Source: Hymenobacter jejuensis (GTDB lineage Bacteria > Bacteroidota > Bacteroidia > Cytophagales > Hymenobacteraceae). From it: a stretch of DNA of 64,000 nt. Below are positions 43,366 to 53,157 of this stretch, in pieces. The position numbers and the translations under genes were made by a program. Below the pieces are notes generated by a model. The model ran no database searches. It was given only the letters and a program-made list of their open reading frames with translations, and was not told the DNA's origin. The stretch spans positions 124,001 through 188,000 of the forward strand of contig NZ_CP040896.1 of assembly GCF_006337165.1 (NCBI RefSeq), given 5' to 3'. Position 1 is the stretch's first letter. Each line of letters opens with the position of its first letter.

Positions 43366-44973
43366 ATGAACAAGATACTTCTCCGTCACGTCTCGGTGTT
43401 AGCCCTCGCCTCTTCGGCGCTGGTCGTAGCACCCTCGTGCACCAAAGACTTGGATCGTACTCCTACCTACGATCTGAGCACCGCCACTATCTACAAGGAT
43501 CTAGCTGGTTATCAGGCAGTTGCAGCTAAAGTGTACAGCGGATTTGCAATTACCGGCGGCCAAGGACCTGATGCTACTACAGGTGATATTCAGGGCATTG
43601 ATCAAGGCACCTCGGATTACATTCGTCAGCTTTGGAGCGCTCAGGAATTGACTACCGACGAAGCCGTAATTGCTTGGGGTGACCCCGGCGTGCAGGACTG
43701 GCACAACATGAACTGGACGTCGAGCGGCGTATTGGTTCGGGGCCTCTACAGCCGCATTCTGTACGAAGTAACCCTGTGCAACGGCTTCCTGGCCGAAGCT
43801 ACTGACTCTAAACTGAGCGACCGCGGCATCTCGGGTGCCGACGCAGCTACTGTGAAGGCCTTCCGGGCTGAGGTACGCTTCCTGCGTGCGCTGGCTTACT
43901 ACCATGCCCTGGATTTGTACGGCAACGTGCCTTTCTCCACGGAAACTGACCAGATTGGTGGCATTACGCCTCCGAAGCAAATCAAGCGTGCCGATCTTTT
44001 CGCCTACATCGAATCGGAGCTGAAGGCTATTGACGCCGACTTGGTAGCACCTGGCCAAAACCTCTATGGCCGCGCCGACAAAGCTGCTGCCTGGGCCTTG
44101 CTCGCTCGCCTTTACCTGAACGCTGAAGTATACACCGGCACGGCTCGCTACGCCGACTGCTCCACGTATGCCAAGAAGGTAATTGACAGTGGCGCTTACT
44201 CGCTGTCGCCGAAGTATGGCAACCTGTTCCGGACCGACAACTATACTAATAAGGAAATCATCTTCGCCATTGCCTACGACGGCAAGCGCACCCAGACGTA
44301 CGGTGGCACCACCTTCCTGACGCACGCAGCGGTGTCGGGCACAGCTGATGCCAACTGGAACCCGGCTCGCTACGGCATCGGTGGTGGCTGGGGCGGTATT
44401 CGCACCACTACCAAGCTCTACGAGCAGTTTGCAGATACGGCAGCGGATACCCGCGGCAAGTTTGTAACTGGCGGCCAGAGCCGCGATATCGTTTCGCAGA
44501 CGGATTTCAAATACGGCTACGTGCCGGTGAAATTCAAAAACGTGAGCTCGACCGGCGTCGCTGGCACCGACCCTACGTTTGTAGACACGGACTTCCCCAT
44601 CTTCCGCTTGGCTGACGTGTACCTGATGTACGCCGAAGCAGCATTGCGCGGCAGCGGCGACCGTACGTTGGCCCTGAACTACGTAAATCTCGTCCGGACG
44701 CGTGCCTTCAAAAACACCGCCGCTGGCAATATCACGGCTTCCGATCTCACGCTGGATTTCTTGCTGAATGAGCGCTCACGCGAGATGTTCTGGGAAGCTA
44801 CCCGTCGCACCGACCTTATCCGCTACGGCCGCTTTACCACTGCGGCCTACCTCTGGCCGTGGAAAGGTGGAGTGGCAGCCGGTGTAGCCGTTCCGGACAC
44901 CCGCAACCTGTTTCCGATTCCCGCAGCTGATTTGAGCGTGAATTCGAATCTGGTGCAAAACCCTGGGTACTAA
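43366..44973 (+). CDS. susD: SusD/RagB-type glycan-binding lipoprotein
   Basis: A 535-residue surface lipoprotein that forms the hinged lid on SusC. The signal peptide ends in a lipobox (LVVAPSC). The TPR-rich SusD fold is visible (VRFLRALAYYHALDLYGNVP, DKAAAWALLARLYLNAEVY, RLADVYLMYAEAALR) and the C-terminus has FLLNERSREMFWEATRR. It starts 13 bases after susC. Confidence 0.96.
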   Translation: MNKILLRHVSVLALASSALVVAPSCTKDLDRTPTYDLSTATIYKDLAGYQAVAAKVYSGFAITGGQGPDATTGDIQGIDQGTSDYIRQLWSAQELTTDEAVIAWGDPGVQDWHNMNWTSSGVLVRGLYSRILYEVTLCNGFLAEATDSKLSDRGISGADAATVKAFRAEVRFLRALAYYHALDLYGNVPFSTETDQIGGITPPKQIKRADLFAYIESELKAIDADLVAPGQNLYGRADKAAAWALLARLYLNAEVYTGTARYADCSTYAKKVIDSGAYSLSPKYGNLFRTDNYTNKEIIFAIAYDGKRTQTYGGTTFLTHAAVSGTADANWNPARYGIGGGWGGIRTTTKLYEQFADTAADTRGKFVTGGQSRDIVSQTDFKYGYVPVKFKNVSSTGVAGTDPTFVDTDFPIFRLADVYLMYAEAALRGSGDRTLALNYVNLVRTRAFKNTAAGNITASDLTLDFLLNERSREMFWEATRRTDLIRYGRFTTAAYLWPWKGGVAAGVAVPDTRNLFPIPAADLSVNSNLVQNPGY

Positions 44974-44990
44974 GCTTAACTGACGTGTAG

Positions 44991-45018
44991 CCGGGAACCA
45001 GTTACGGCTGGTTCCCGG
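44991..45018 (+). terminator. Hairpin between susD and susE
   Basis: An 11-bp perfect stem (ccgggaaccag / ctggttcccgg) with a 6-base loop and only TTT after it. It lies inside the sus operon and is likely a partial terminator or an RNA-stability element that lowers susE relative to susC and susD. Confidence 0.7.
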
Positions 45019-45064
45019 TTTGCCCAGAGCAATCCATTCTCACCCCCACTCACATCAGCAGACC

Positions 45065-46126
45065 ATGAAAAATTTTACTAAACTGGCGGGGCTTGGCCTT
45101 GTTGCCACGTTATTCTTAGCCTCCTGCGATAAGGACGAAGACCGGGCCGTATTGAAGCCCGATGGCAACCTGTCGCTTACGGCATCTGCCGCTACGGCTC
45201 CGTTAGTACAAACCAGTGCTTCTACCAAAGCCGTTACGTATTCGTGGAGCCCAGCTTCCTTCGGCTACCAGGCAGCCGTGAAGTACACGCTGCAATTTGA
45301 TAAGAAGGGCGGCACATTCGCCTCGCCAATCGAAGTAGATGCCGGTAGCGCCACTTCGGTTTCCCTGACCGTAGCCGAGCTGAACAGCATCCTGTTGCGC
45401 CTGAAAGTATCGCCCGGGGCTACCGGTAGCGCCGATGTGCGGGTAGCAGCTAGCGTGGGTGCCGCAGTGGCCCCCATGATCTCTCCCGTTACAACCTTTA
45501 CGGGCACTCCGTACCTGGTATTCATCCAGTACCCTTCTGTGTACGTACCGGGCAACTACCAAGGCTGGGCTCCTGACAAGGCTCCTTTCTTGGCTTCGGT
45601 AGCCAACGACAAGACCTACGAAGGCTTCGTCAATTTCAGTGACCCAAGCCCAGAGTTCAAAATCACGCCTGCTCCTAACTGGGATAACGACTTTGGCGCG
45701 GCCGTTGTAGACCCTGCTACTACGCCAGGTACCCAAACTGGCACCCTGAAAGCCAAAGGCGATAACTTCAAATTGCCAGCGGCTGGCTATTATCGCCTGA
45801 ATGTCGATTTAAACTCCCTGAAGTACACGTTTACCAAAACGACGTGGGCGGTAATAGGCGCCGCAACGCCAGGCGGCTGGGACAACGAAACGCCTATGAC
45901 ATTTGACGCTACCAAACAGGTTTGGAAAGTAACACTGGCGCTGAAGGCCGACGAGCTGAAGTTCCGCGCCAACAACGCCTGGGACATCAACCTCGGCGAC
46001 AACGAACCTGATGGCCAGCCCGATAACGGCGGCAAAAACATCAAAGTAGCCGTTGCTGGCACGTACACCGTTACGCTGGATCTGAGCAAAGGCGCTGGTA
46101 ACTACAGCTACTCTATCGAAAAATAA
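45065..46126 (+). CDS. susE: SusE-like outer-membrane lipoprotein
   Basis: A 353-residue lipoprotein beginning at ATG 45065 (MKNFTKLAGLGLVATLFLAS, lipobox FLASC). The N-terminal part resembles the SusE domain (NLSLTASAATAPLVQTSAST, YTLQFDKKGG) and the C-terminal part has two starch-binding-like beta-sandwich repeats (VPGNYQGWAPDKAPFL and VIGAATPGGWDNETPMTFD). It is the likely third member of the complex that binds alpha-glucan on the cell surface; the identification as SusE is by these repeats and by position after susD. Confidence 0.85.
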   Translation: MKNFTKLAGLGLVATLFLASCDKDEDRAVLKPDGNLSLTASAATAPLVQTSASTKAVTYSWSPASFGYQAAVKYTLQFDKKGGTFASPIEVDAGSATSVSLTVAELNSILLRLKVSPGATGSADVRVAASVGAAVAPMISPVTTFTGTPYLVFIQYPSVYVPGNYQGWAPDKAPFLASVANDKTYEGFVNFSDPSPEFKITPAPNWDNDFGAAVVDPATTPGTQTGTLKAKGDNFKLPAAGYYRLNVDLNSLKYTFTKTTWAVIGAATPGGWDNETPMTFDATKQVWKVTLALKADELKFRANNAWDINLGDNEPDGQPDNGGKNIKVAVAGTYTVTLDLSKGAGNYSYSIEK

Positions 46127-46503
46127 GCGTTGTTTTCGCTTATTCTCCATCGCAAAAAAGGCTGCCATATGGCAGCCTTTTTTATTGCTCTACTTAAGAA
46201 TAAGCTGGCTTCTTCAAATCGCATGGCATCTATATAAATAATTGACAATCAAATTATTACATATATAATCTATAAATACTGTCTTCAGAAAGGGAATACA
46301 CTAAATTCAGCCGTTGGCACTGGGGCTACGTAGGAAACGCTAGTACATTCTTGCGTGAGCACAGAGAAACGAAAGGGCATTTTTTTGTAACAAAATCTTT
46401 TCCGTGTTTCGTTACGGTTAACTGCGAACTTTACTGCCTGTTCCGGGCCCGCCGAGAAACTCGCCTGCCTCAAATCCCATCTCTCATACCTTTCCGATCA
46501 AAT
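46127..46503. other. Gap between susE and the kinase gene
   Basis: It contains the susE terminator (46154-46183), then an A+T-rich stretch with ttgacaatcaa (46242-46252), a member of the gene-end motif family, and then the probable promoter of the kinase gene. No gene is supported. Confidence 0.5.
46154..46183 (+). terminator. Intrinsic terminator of the sus operon
   Basis: A 13-bp stem with an atat loop (aaaaaaggctgcc / ggcagcctttttt) after susE. Confidence 0.92.
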
Positions 46504-47355
46504 ATGATTCTTATTGCCGATGGCGGCTCAACCAAGAGCAACTGGTGTCAGTTGGATGATGCTGGAAACCGCGTTTACTTCAACACCGAAGGCTACAATC
46601 CAGACTTCATCTCAACGGAAGGCATTGCGGCTTCACTGGACAAAAACCTCCCTGATACGCTGCCGCGTGAGCAGGTAAAGGAAGTGTTTTACTACGGCGC
46701 TGGCGTTTCGTCGGCGGCTAAAGCGGAGGAAGTTGCGAAGGCCATGCGCCAGATTTTTCCGCAGGCCGAAGTCCATGTCGACCACGACTTGCTGGCCGCC
46801 GCGCATGCCCTGCTGGGCACGCAGCCGGGCTTTGCCGCCATCTTGGGCACAGGCACTAACTCCTGCCTCTACGACGGCAAAAAGGTGACCATGAACGTGG
46901 ATTCGCTGGGCTATTTCCTAGGCGACGAAGGCAGTGGCTCGTTTATTGGCAAACGCCTGCTGCGCGATTATTTGCGCAACCTTCTCCCCGATGGCTTGCA
47001 GGATATCTTCAAAGAAACCTACAAGCTCAACCGCGAGGAAATCCTGGATAAGCTGTACAACCAGCCGCTGCCCAATCGCTTCCTGGCCAGCTTCGCCAAG
47101 TTTGCCTACGACAACAACAACATCAGCTACTGCCGCCAGATCGTGCTCGAAGGCTTCGAGACTTTCTTCCAGAACATCGTGGCGCATTACCCTAACTACC
47201 AGACTTATACCTTCAACTGCATCGGCTCGGTCGGCTATAACTTCCGCGATGCGTTGGCGCAGGTCGCCCACAACCACGGCATGGAAGTCGGTAAGATCAT
47301 CCGCTCCCCCATCGACGACTTAGTAGCCTACCACGAAACGGCAGGCGGAGTATAA
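46504..47355 (+). CDS. BadF/BadG-type sugar kinase (N-acetylglucosamine kinase-like)
   Basis: A 283-residue ASKHA-fold kinase starting at ATG 46504 (MILIADGGSTKSNWCQLDDA); the in-frame extension upstream is not of the family. The phosphate-1 motif DGGSTKSNW, the sugar-binding GTGTNSCLYDG and GYFLGDEGSGSFIGKRLL are characteristic. Members of this group in Bacteroidota are annotated as N-acetylglucosamine kinases; in this locus a role in phosphorylating an imported sugar is plausible. It has its own unit with terminators on both sides. Confidence 0.88.
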   Translation: MILIADGGSTKSNWCQLDDAGNRVYFNTEGYNPDFISTEGIAASLDKNLPDTLPREQVKEVFYYGAGVSSAAKAEEVAKAMRQIFPQAEVHVDHDLLAAAHALLGTQPGFAAILGTGTNSCLYDGKKVTMNVDSLGYFLGDEGSGSFIGKRLLRDYLRNLLPDGLQDIFKETYKLNREEILDKLYNQPLPNRFLASFAKFAYDNNNISYCRQIVLEGFETFFQNIVAHYPNYQTYTFNCIGSVGYNFRDALAQVAHNHGMEVGKIIRSPIDDLVAYHETAGGV

Positions 47356-47376
47356 AAATCTAATTAATAAGTGCTT

Positions 47377-47416
47377 ACAAAAAAGGCGACTCACGAAAGT
47401 GAGTCGCCTTTTTTGT
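47377..47416. terminator. Bidirectional terminator between kinase and amylase genes
   Basis: An 18-bp perfect stem (47377-47394 with 47399-47416) with a GAAA loop and T-runs in both directions. Confidence 0.95.
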
Positions 47417-47436
47417 GGCCGTAAAAGTAGTGCGGC

Positions 47437-50301
47437 TTAGTGCTGCACTATCAAACGCGTCGTCTGCTGGCGGTTGCCGGCGTTCAGGCGAATTAGGTAC
47501 ACACCATTGCTCAACTCGCTTACGGGCAGCGTCAGGTCATGCTGGCCGGCGCCTTGGCGAGTTACAGGCACAGTGCGCACGGTCGCTCCGAGGAGGTTTT
47601 GTACGGTCACAGTCACGGGTGACGCAGCGGTGAGTTCGTAATGCAAAATAGCGGCACTGCCCGCTGGGTTTGGCACGGCTAGCAGTTGCAGGGAGGCGGC
47701 GTCAGCGCTGCGCTTGTTGGGCAGCGTTACGCCCGCCGCCCGGTTGATTTTCTTGGACGTCAGTACCCGAAACTCACCCGGTTGCAACGTGATCTGAGCC
47801 GTGGCGTCCGTCACGTTGAGCGTGCCGTCGGTGAGGTAATCGTACCACGTACCCGTGCTCTGGAAAGCCGGATTGATGGCCGTGGCCGTTACATCAAAGT
47901 TGCCAATGATGGTTACGCTCAAATCGGCATCGCTCAGGTGAATCGACTTCGCGGCACCGGTCAGCTGCTGGGTATACGTCACGGGGTTTTCAAAAACGGG
48001 CTGCGTTTTCTTCAACTCAATCAGGCTGCGGTACACGTTGAAGAGGTATTTGCGATTCGCGTCCTGCTGATAGTCCCAACGGATGGGTTTGTTCGACAAG
48101 CGGCAATCGTTGTTTACCGTGCCATCGGTGCAGCGATTGATGGTGAAATCATAGCCTAGTTCGCCAAACTGCCACACCAGTTTTGGGCCGGGCACCGTGA
48201 AGAAGAACGCTGCCGCCATCGCGTCGCGGGTCAGCGAAGTTTTGGGGTCTTTCACGTTGTAAGGCGGCGCCGTAGCGTTACCATAAGTGATGTTCTTGAA
48301 GGTCAGGCGCTCTTCGTCGTGGCTCTCCATGTAGGTAATCAGGTTGGGCTGGGCCCAGCCGCGCTGGCCGTAATAGCCGCTGCTCAAATCGGAGGTGCTC
48401 ACGTAGCCCATGGTGGCTTCGTTGTAGTTGTAGTTCAGGTTGCCCCACAGCATAAAACCGTAATCAGCCAGTACTTTGCCCTCGCTGTTCTCCGGAAAAT
48501 GCTCCAGAATCGGGTAGGATTTGGCATCCACGCTCATCAAATGCTGGTAATAATCCTTCCAGATATCAATACGCGACTGGTCGTATGTGCCGTAAGTTGC
48601 TTCGGTAGTTTGCCGCTGCGAGAAGCCGCCGGCCAAGTCGAAGCGATAGCCGTCGATCTTGTATTCCTGCAGCCAAAACGACATTACTTGTTTCGTAAAG
48701 TACTTAGTATAAGCACTTTCGTGATTGAAGTCGTAGCCCACGTTATACGGGTGCTTGGCATCGACATTGAACCACGGACTGGAGGCCGTGGGCTTGCTGC
48801 CATCGAAATATAGCTGCACCATCGGCGACTGGCCAAACGAGTGATTCAGCACCATATCCAGGATTACGGCAATGCCGCGGCGGTGACACTCGTCGATGAA
48901 GTGTTTCAAGTCGTCTTTGGTGCCGTAGTATTTGTCGGGCGCGAAGAAGAACGACGGGTTGTACCCCCAGCTTTCGTTGCCTTCAAACTCGTTGATCGGC
49001 ATCAGCTCGATGGCGTTGATGCCCAGGCGCTGAATGTAGTTGAGCGTGTCGGTCAGGGTTTTGTAATCGTGACGGGCTACAAAATCACGAATCAGCAACT
49101 CATAGATAACCAAGTCTTTACGCGTTGGGCGCTGAAAGTTCGTCACTTGCCACTGGTAGGCCGCCTGGTTGGTTTGCAGCACCGACACGTTGCCGGTAGT
49201 TTTACCCGTGGGGTACGCCTTCAGGTTGGGATAGACAGTATAGGTGGCCGTATTGATGTACTGATCGTCGGTTGGGCTCAGGATTTTCTCGGTGTACGGA
49301 TCAGCGATACGTAGCTGACCATCAACCAGATACTGGTAGGCGTATTCCTGACCGGGCGTGAGGTTGTCAAGCTGTATCCACCAGCGGTCGCCTTCGGGCG
49401 TGCGCTCGGCGGTATGCTTCATGAAATAAGCATCCGACTGCTGCCAATTGTTGAATTCGCCGATGGCGTACACAAACTGCTTATTCGGCGCCGACAAGCT
49501 CAGAATGGCCGACGTCCCGCCGGCCAGATACGTGATGCCGTCTTTCTTGGCACCCGCTGGCAACGGGGCTTCGACCACTGTGGGGCGGGTAAGTACCTGA
49601 ATCTCAGTGGAAGCCGTAGTAGCGCCGGAAGTAGCCGTAAGGCGCAGCGTGCTGGCGCCAGCCTGCGTAATGGGAACGTTTGCAGTGATGGACGTAGCAT
49701 TGGCCTGCTGTGCTACCTGCGTGCCGTTCAGAAACAGCGCTAGGTCAGCAGCGGTGGAAGCGGTGCCGGTTACGGTAAGCGAAGCATTCTGGGTAACGTA
49801 GAACGGCCCAGCACCCGCCGGACTCGTGAAGCTCAGATTGAACTGATCCTGAGCAACATCCACCAGAATATCGCTGTTGCCGTCGCCTTTGCCTTCGGGC
49901 GTGCCCGCTGCACCGCGAAATACCATCGCCAGCTTCAGCACTTTCTCGGTAGAGGAAGCCAGGCCAGGGTAGTACGAGCGCGGGGTAAAGGTGATGCTGT
50001 ACTTGTGATTGCCCAGCGGAGTCATTTTTTCCTCAGCAATAGGCGCTCCGAAGCTCGTGCCTTTCACGTGCTTCCAATCGGAGTTGTTGGCGCTTAGGTT
50101 AGTGATCACGCCCGTCCAGATGTACACGTCGCCGGCGTAGGCCGCTAGTCCGGCGTTGCCTTTGGTGGCGTCGAAAGTAATCGTCACCTGGTCGGTATCA
50201 CGGAATGGACTCGGCTGAGTAGTAACGACTTGCGCCCAGGCAGCCGGACCCATCAATAATAGTACGGCAAGCAGCCGCCAAGCGCGTTGAAGTGTTTGCA
50301 T
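47437..50301 (-). CDS. Secreted GH13 alpha-amylase with type IX sorting domain
   Basis: A 954-residue secreted amylase starting at ATG 50301 (MQTLQRAWRLLAVLLLMGPA, cleaved near AWAQ). After the signal are N-terminal beta domains (about 25-240), a CBM48-like domain with AIGEFNNWQQSDAYFMK (about 275-350), and the GH13 barrel from IYELLIRDFV (about 395) with conserved VLNHSF, the nucleophile Asp555 in GYRFDLAGG, the acid/base Glu600 in ILEHF, and Asp662 in ESHDEER. The last 80 residues form a type IX secretion tail (LLAVPNPAGSAAILHYELTA, ending NGVYLIRLNAGNRQQTTRLI). It belongs with the SusCDE-like import operon. Confidence 0.95.
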   Translation of the reverse strand: MQTLQRAWRLLAVLLLMGPAAWAQVVTTQPSPFRDTDQVTITFDATKGNAGLAAYAGDVYIWTGVITNLSANNSDWKHVKGTSFGAPIAEEKMTPLGNHKYSITFTPRSYYPGLASSTEKVLKLAMVFRGAAGTPEGKGDGNSDILVDVAQDQFNLSFTSPAGAGPFYVTQNASLTVTGTASTAADLALFLNGTQVAQQANATSITANVPITQAGASTLRLTATSGATTASTEIQVLTRPTVVEAPLPAGAKKDGITYLAGGTSAILSLSAPNKQFVYAIGEFNNWQQSDAYFMKHTAERTPEGDRWWIQLDNLTPGQEYAYQYLVDGQLRIADPYTEKILSPTDDQYINTATYTVYPNLKAYPTGKTTGNVSVLQTNQAAYQWQVTNFQRPTRKDLVIYELLIRDFVARHDYKTLTDTLNYIQRLGINAIELMPINEFEGNESWGYNPSFFFAPDKYYGTKDDLKHFIDECHRRGIAVILDMVLNHSFGQSPMVQLYFDGSKPTASSPWFNVDAKHPYNVGYDFNHESAYTKYFTKQVMSFWLQEYKIDGYRFDLAGGFSQRQTTEATYGTYDQSRIDIWKDYYQHLMSVDAKSYPILEHFPENSEGKVLADYGFMLWGNLNYNYNEATMGYVSTSDLSSGYYGQRGWAQPNLITYMESHDEERLTFKNITYGNATAPPYNVKDPKTSLTRDAMAAAFFFTVPGPKLVWQFGELGYDFTINRCTDGTVNNDCRLSNKPIRWDYQQDANRKYLFNVYRSLIELKKTQPVFENPVTYTQQLTGAAKSIHLSDADLSVTIIGNFDVTATAINPAFQSTGTWYDYLTDGTLNVTDATAQITLQPGEFRVLTSKKINRAAGVTLPNKRSADAASLQLLAVPNPAGSAAILHYELTAASPVTVTVQNLLGATVRTVPVTRQGAGQHDLTLPVSELSNGVYLIRLNAGNRQQTTRLIVQH

Positions 50302-50507
50302 AGAAAAGGAAAAGTGGTGGGGAAAAAGTAGAAACGAGCAAATGGCAGAATGCGACAATAATTGCATCCTTCCAGGTACGAAAGATACGCCGTAAGCTTC
50401 AGCTTACCCGAAGCAAGGGTGCATTTTGTTGTAGTTTTGCGGCCCTTCTGAGGCACCTCTTTGGGTGGTGATCAAGGTTACTTTTGGCTTTTTGACTATC
50501 TGTATCA

Positions 50508-51470
50508 GTGCGTGGGTTTGCAGCCTTTTTTCTTGCCTTTCTGCTGGCCATAACTGGCTGGGCCCAACCGTCATCGCACGATTGGGCGGCAGGGCCTGCC
50601 TCAGCAGCATTGCCCGACACGGCTTTGCAGCCCCGGCCAACCCAAGCGGCCGACACGCTACGTCTGCTCAACCGGCGCTTGCCCGTCCTCGCCGCTGGGT
50701 TGGCGGTAAGCTACACCAGCACCTTATACCTGCTCGGGCAAGGCTGGTATACGGGTGAAAAAGCTAAGTTTCACTGGTTCAATGACTTACCAGAATGGAA
50801 ACAACTCGATAAAGCGGGCCATTTCTGGGGAGCTTTCCACGAAAGCCGGGGCGCGGTGGACATGCTGCGCTGGGCCGGCATCCCCGACCGCCAAGCCACG
50901 TGGTACGGTGGGTTTGTGGGGTTTCTGCTGCAAAGCCCCATCGAACTGCTCGACGGCCGGGACCCGCAATACGGGGCATCGGCTACCGACTTGGCAGCCA
51001 ATTTCTTAGGGTCCGCGGCCTTGGTCGGGCAGCAGCTGGCTTGGAACGAGGTTCGGCTAATGCCCAAGTATTCGTTTCACACCACGCGCTATGCAAAGCT
51101 GCGCCCCAACGTGCTCGGGCGGAGCCTGGGTGAGCAGTACCTCAAAGACTACAACGGCCAGACTTACTGGCTCTGCGCCGATCTGGCGGCGTGGCTCCCG
51201 CCGGAAAGCCGCTGGCCCAAGTGGCTACAGCCCGCTGTGGGCTACGGCGCGCAGCAAATGGTATACAACGACCGCGACGCCAACGCCGCGCTGGGCCTAC
51301 ACCCCTACCGCCAGTATTACCTCACTTTCGACGTCAATCTGATGCGCATCCCGACCCGCAGCAAACTCCTGCGGCGCGTATTTTACGTAGCTAGTATTTT
51401 CCACCTGCCCGCTCCCGCTCTGGAGTTCAATTCCCGCCGTGGCTTCGTCATGCGTGGCCTTTATTACTGA
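50508..51470 (+). CDS. DUF2279-type exported protein
   Basis: A 320-residue protein. The only start compatible with the signal peptide is GTG 50508 (RGFAAFFLAFLLAITGWAQ). It contains the DUF2279 pattern FHWFNDLPEWKQLDKAGHFW and GFLLQSPIELLDGRDPQYGA followed by ATDLAANFLGSAA. DUF2279 (YfiM) proteins are predicted periplasmic or outer-membrane associated with no established function. Confidence 0.85.
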   Translation: MRGFAAFFLAFLLAITGWAQPSSHDWAAGPASAALPDTALQPRPTQAADTLRLLNRRLPVLAAGLAVSYTSTLYLLGQGWYTGEKAKFHWFNDLPEWKQLDKAGHFWGAFHESRGAVDMLRWAGIPDRQATWYGGFVGFLLQSPIELLDGRDPQYGASATDLAANFLGSAALVGQQLAWNEVRLMPKYSFHTTRYAKLRPNVLGRSLGEQYLKDYNGQTYWLCADLAAWLPPESRWPKWLQPAVGYGAQQMVYNDRDANAALGLHPYRQYYLTFDVNLMRIPTRSKLLRRVFYVASIFHLPAPALEFNSRRGFVMRGLYY

Positions 51471-51640
51471 ACTGAGCCACGGATTTCGACTGATTCGGCG
51501 GCTGTCACGAACTCTGGGGACGGGGTGCCGAGGCGCTGGTCCTGCTGCTTCCCCGACCTTCTGGAGAAATGCACCTGCGACGTTTCCAAGTCCGTTGACG
51601 TTACCTTTACCAACATAGCTCCCATAATTTCCCGATTTAT

Positions 51641-52729
51641 ATGAACGTAGGAGACCGAGTTCGCTTACTCACCGGCCGCGAGGAAGGCATCATCACCCGC
51701 CTGCTCGACAACGACCTGGTAGAAGTAGCCATCGATAATGATTTTACCATTCCGGTCATGCGCCGCGAAGTGGTTGTGGTAGCGGCCGAGGAGCAAAAAG
51801 CTTTCGGCCAAAGTGCCAGCGCCGTAGCGGCCGAAAAGAAAGCCGCTGCTTCGGGCGCCCCCAAAACGGCACCCGCCCCGCAGAAAAAACAAGAAGCTAA
51901 CGCCACGCCCGAGCCCCCACGGCCTGCGCCGGTAGCGGCCGCCAAAGGTTTGTACTTGGCGCTCGTGCACCAGTCGCCAGAGCTGCTGGCGTTGCAACTG
52001 ATTAACAACACCGAGTCGGATGTGCTGTTCACTTACGGCGAGGATCAGCAGGAACAATACCGCGGCTTGGCCTCCGATAAGCTCGGCCCGAAAGCCGTGA
52101 GCCGCCCGCTCGCGCACCTGCACCTCAAGGATTTCGACCACTGGCCCACGGTGGTCGTGCAGTTGCTTCCCCACCAGGTCAATGGCCACACCGCCTACGA
52201 GCTGATCACCAAGCGCACGCAGTTTCGGGCCGCTACTTTTTACAAAAGCCGGCAGGAAGCTCCCGTTTTGAAGCGCGATGCGTATTTATTTCAACTCGAT
52301 GAGAAACCAGCTGCGCCCGTAGCCATTGCGCCAGAGGCCTTGGCCTCGCAGCTTCAGCAGCAGCTCAGCGGCAATGCGCCCGCCAAGCCCGCCGCCATCG
52401 CGCCGGCTCCCGAGCCTGCCAAAGCCATTACGGCGCCGCCTCACGAAGTAGATCTGCACCTCGAAGCCCTACGCCCCGATGCGGCCTCCGAAGAGCCGGC
52501 ACTCACCAATACCGCCATGCTCAAAATCCAGCTCGATGCGTTTGAGGACGCGCTAAGCCGCGCCTTGGCCACCAACATGCACGAGATCGTCTTTATCCAC
52601 GGTACCGGCAACGGCACGCTGCGCAAAGAGATCCACAAGCAGCTGAGCCGCAACCGCGACATCAAGTTTTTTGAGGATGCCCGCAAGGAAAAATTCGGCT
52701 ACGGCGCCACGCTCGTTCGCCTGAAGTAA
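51641..52729 (+). CDS. DUF2027/Smr-domain protein
   Basis: A 362-residue protein. The N-terminal part (MNVGDRVRLLTGREEGIITR) is a small SH3-like DUF2027 domain, then a Pro/Ala-rich linker, a middle domain (about 105-220) and a second Ala/Pro linker (about 230-270), and the C-terminal Smr domain with DLHLE and the active-site motif HGTGNGTLR. Smr domains in MutS2 are nucleases that act on branched DNA or collided ribosomes; the role of the DUF2027 combination is not established. Its terminator follows. Confidence 0.88.
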   Translation: MNVGDRVRLLTGREEGIITRLLDNDLVEVAIDNDFTIPVMRREVVVVAAEEQKAFGQSASAVAAEKKAAASGAPKTAPAPQKKQEANATPEPPRPAPVAAAKGLYLALVHQSPELLALQLINNTESDVLFTYGEDQQEQYRGLASDKLGPKAVSRPLAHLHLKDFDHWPTVVVQLLPHQVNGHTAYELITKRTQFRAATFYKSRQEAPVLKRDAYLFQLDEKPAAPVAIAPEALASQLQQQLSGNAPAKPAAIAPAPEPAKAITAPPHEVDLHLEALRPDAASEEPALTNTAMLKIQLDAFEDALSRALATNMHEIVFIHGTGNGTLRKEIHKQLSRNRDIKFFEDARKEKFGYGATLVRLK

Positions 52730-53157
52730 AGCGCGTTTGATGAAAAAGGTGGGCAAGCTTTGCAGCTTGCCCACCTTTTTGTTTGGTCTGATTTTCAGTT
52801 GGCCCGCAGCGATTGTTTCCTCTTTTGCCTGCCATTCCCTCTTTTCTGCTTTCCTGAAGAACATGAAAAAACCGTCACGCAGCAGTGATCGATAAATTCA
52901 TTTGCGGGTAACTTTTACTCGCTGCACTCCCATGGACAGACTTTTTTGTACTAATGAAATTATTTTATACTGTTTTGGGCCTTATGAACTTTTATAATTA
53001 ATTCATAAACAATTGATTATCAAATAAATATGAAAACAATTTCTATATGTATTAGACAATAAGCAACCCAAAATGCGCCCTCCTAAAATGCAGCAAAGCT
53101 TACTGCTAATCCCCACTTTGCAACCTAATTGCTTTATCTATCTCCTGCGCTTCGTAC
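52730..53157. other. A+T-rich gap between Smr and M1 peptidase genes
   Basis: It holds the terminator at 52743-52780, and an A+T-rich region with ttgattatcaa (53013-53023), one of the gene-end palindromic motifs, here about 280 bases after a stop codon. No gene is supported. Confidence 0.5.
52743..52780 (+). terminator. Intrinsic terminator after Smr gene
   Basis: A 17-bp stem (aaaaaggtgggcaagct / agcttgcccaccttttt) with a 4-base loop. Confidence 0.95.

Noticed and set aside
47415..47633. Short plus-strand frame at the end of the amylase gene
   Set aside because: Antisense to the type IX sorting tail; no evidence of expression.
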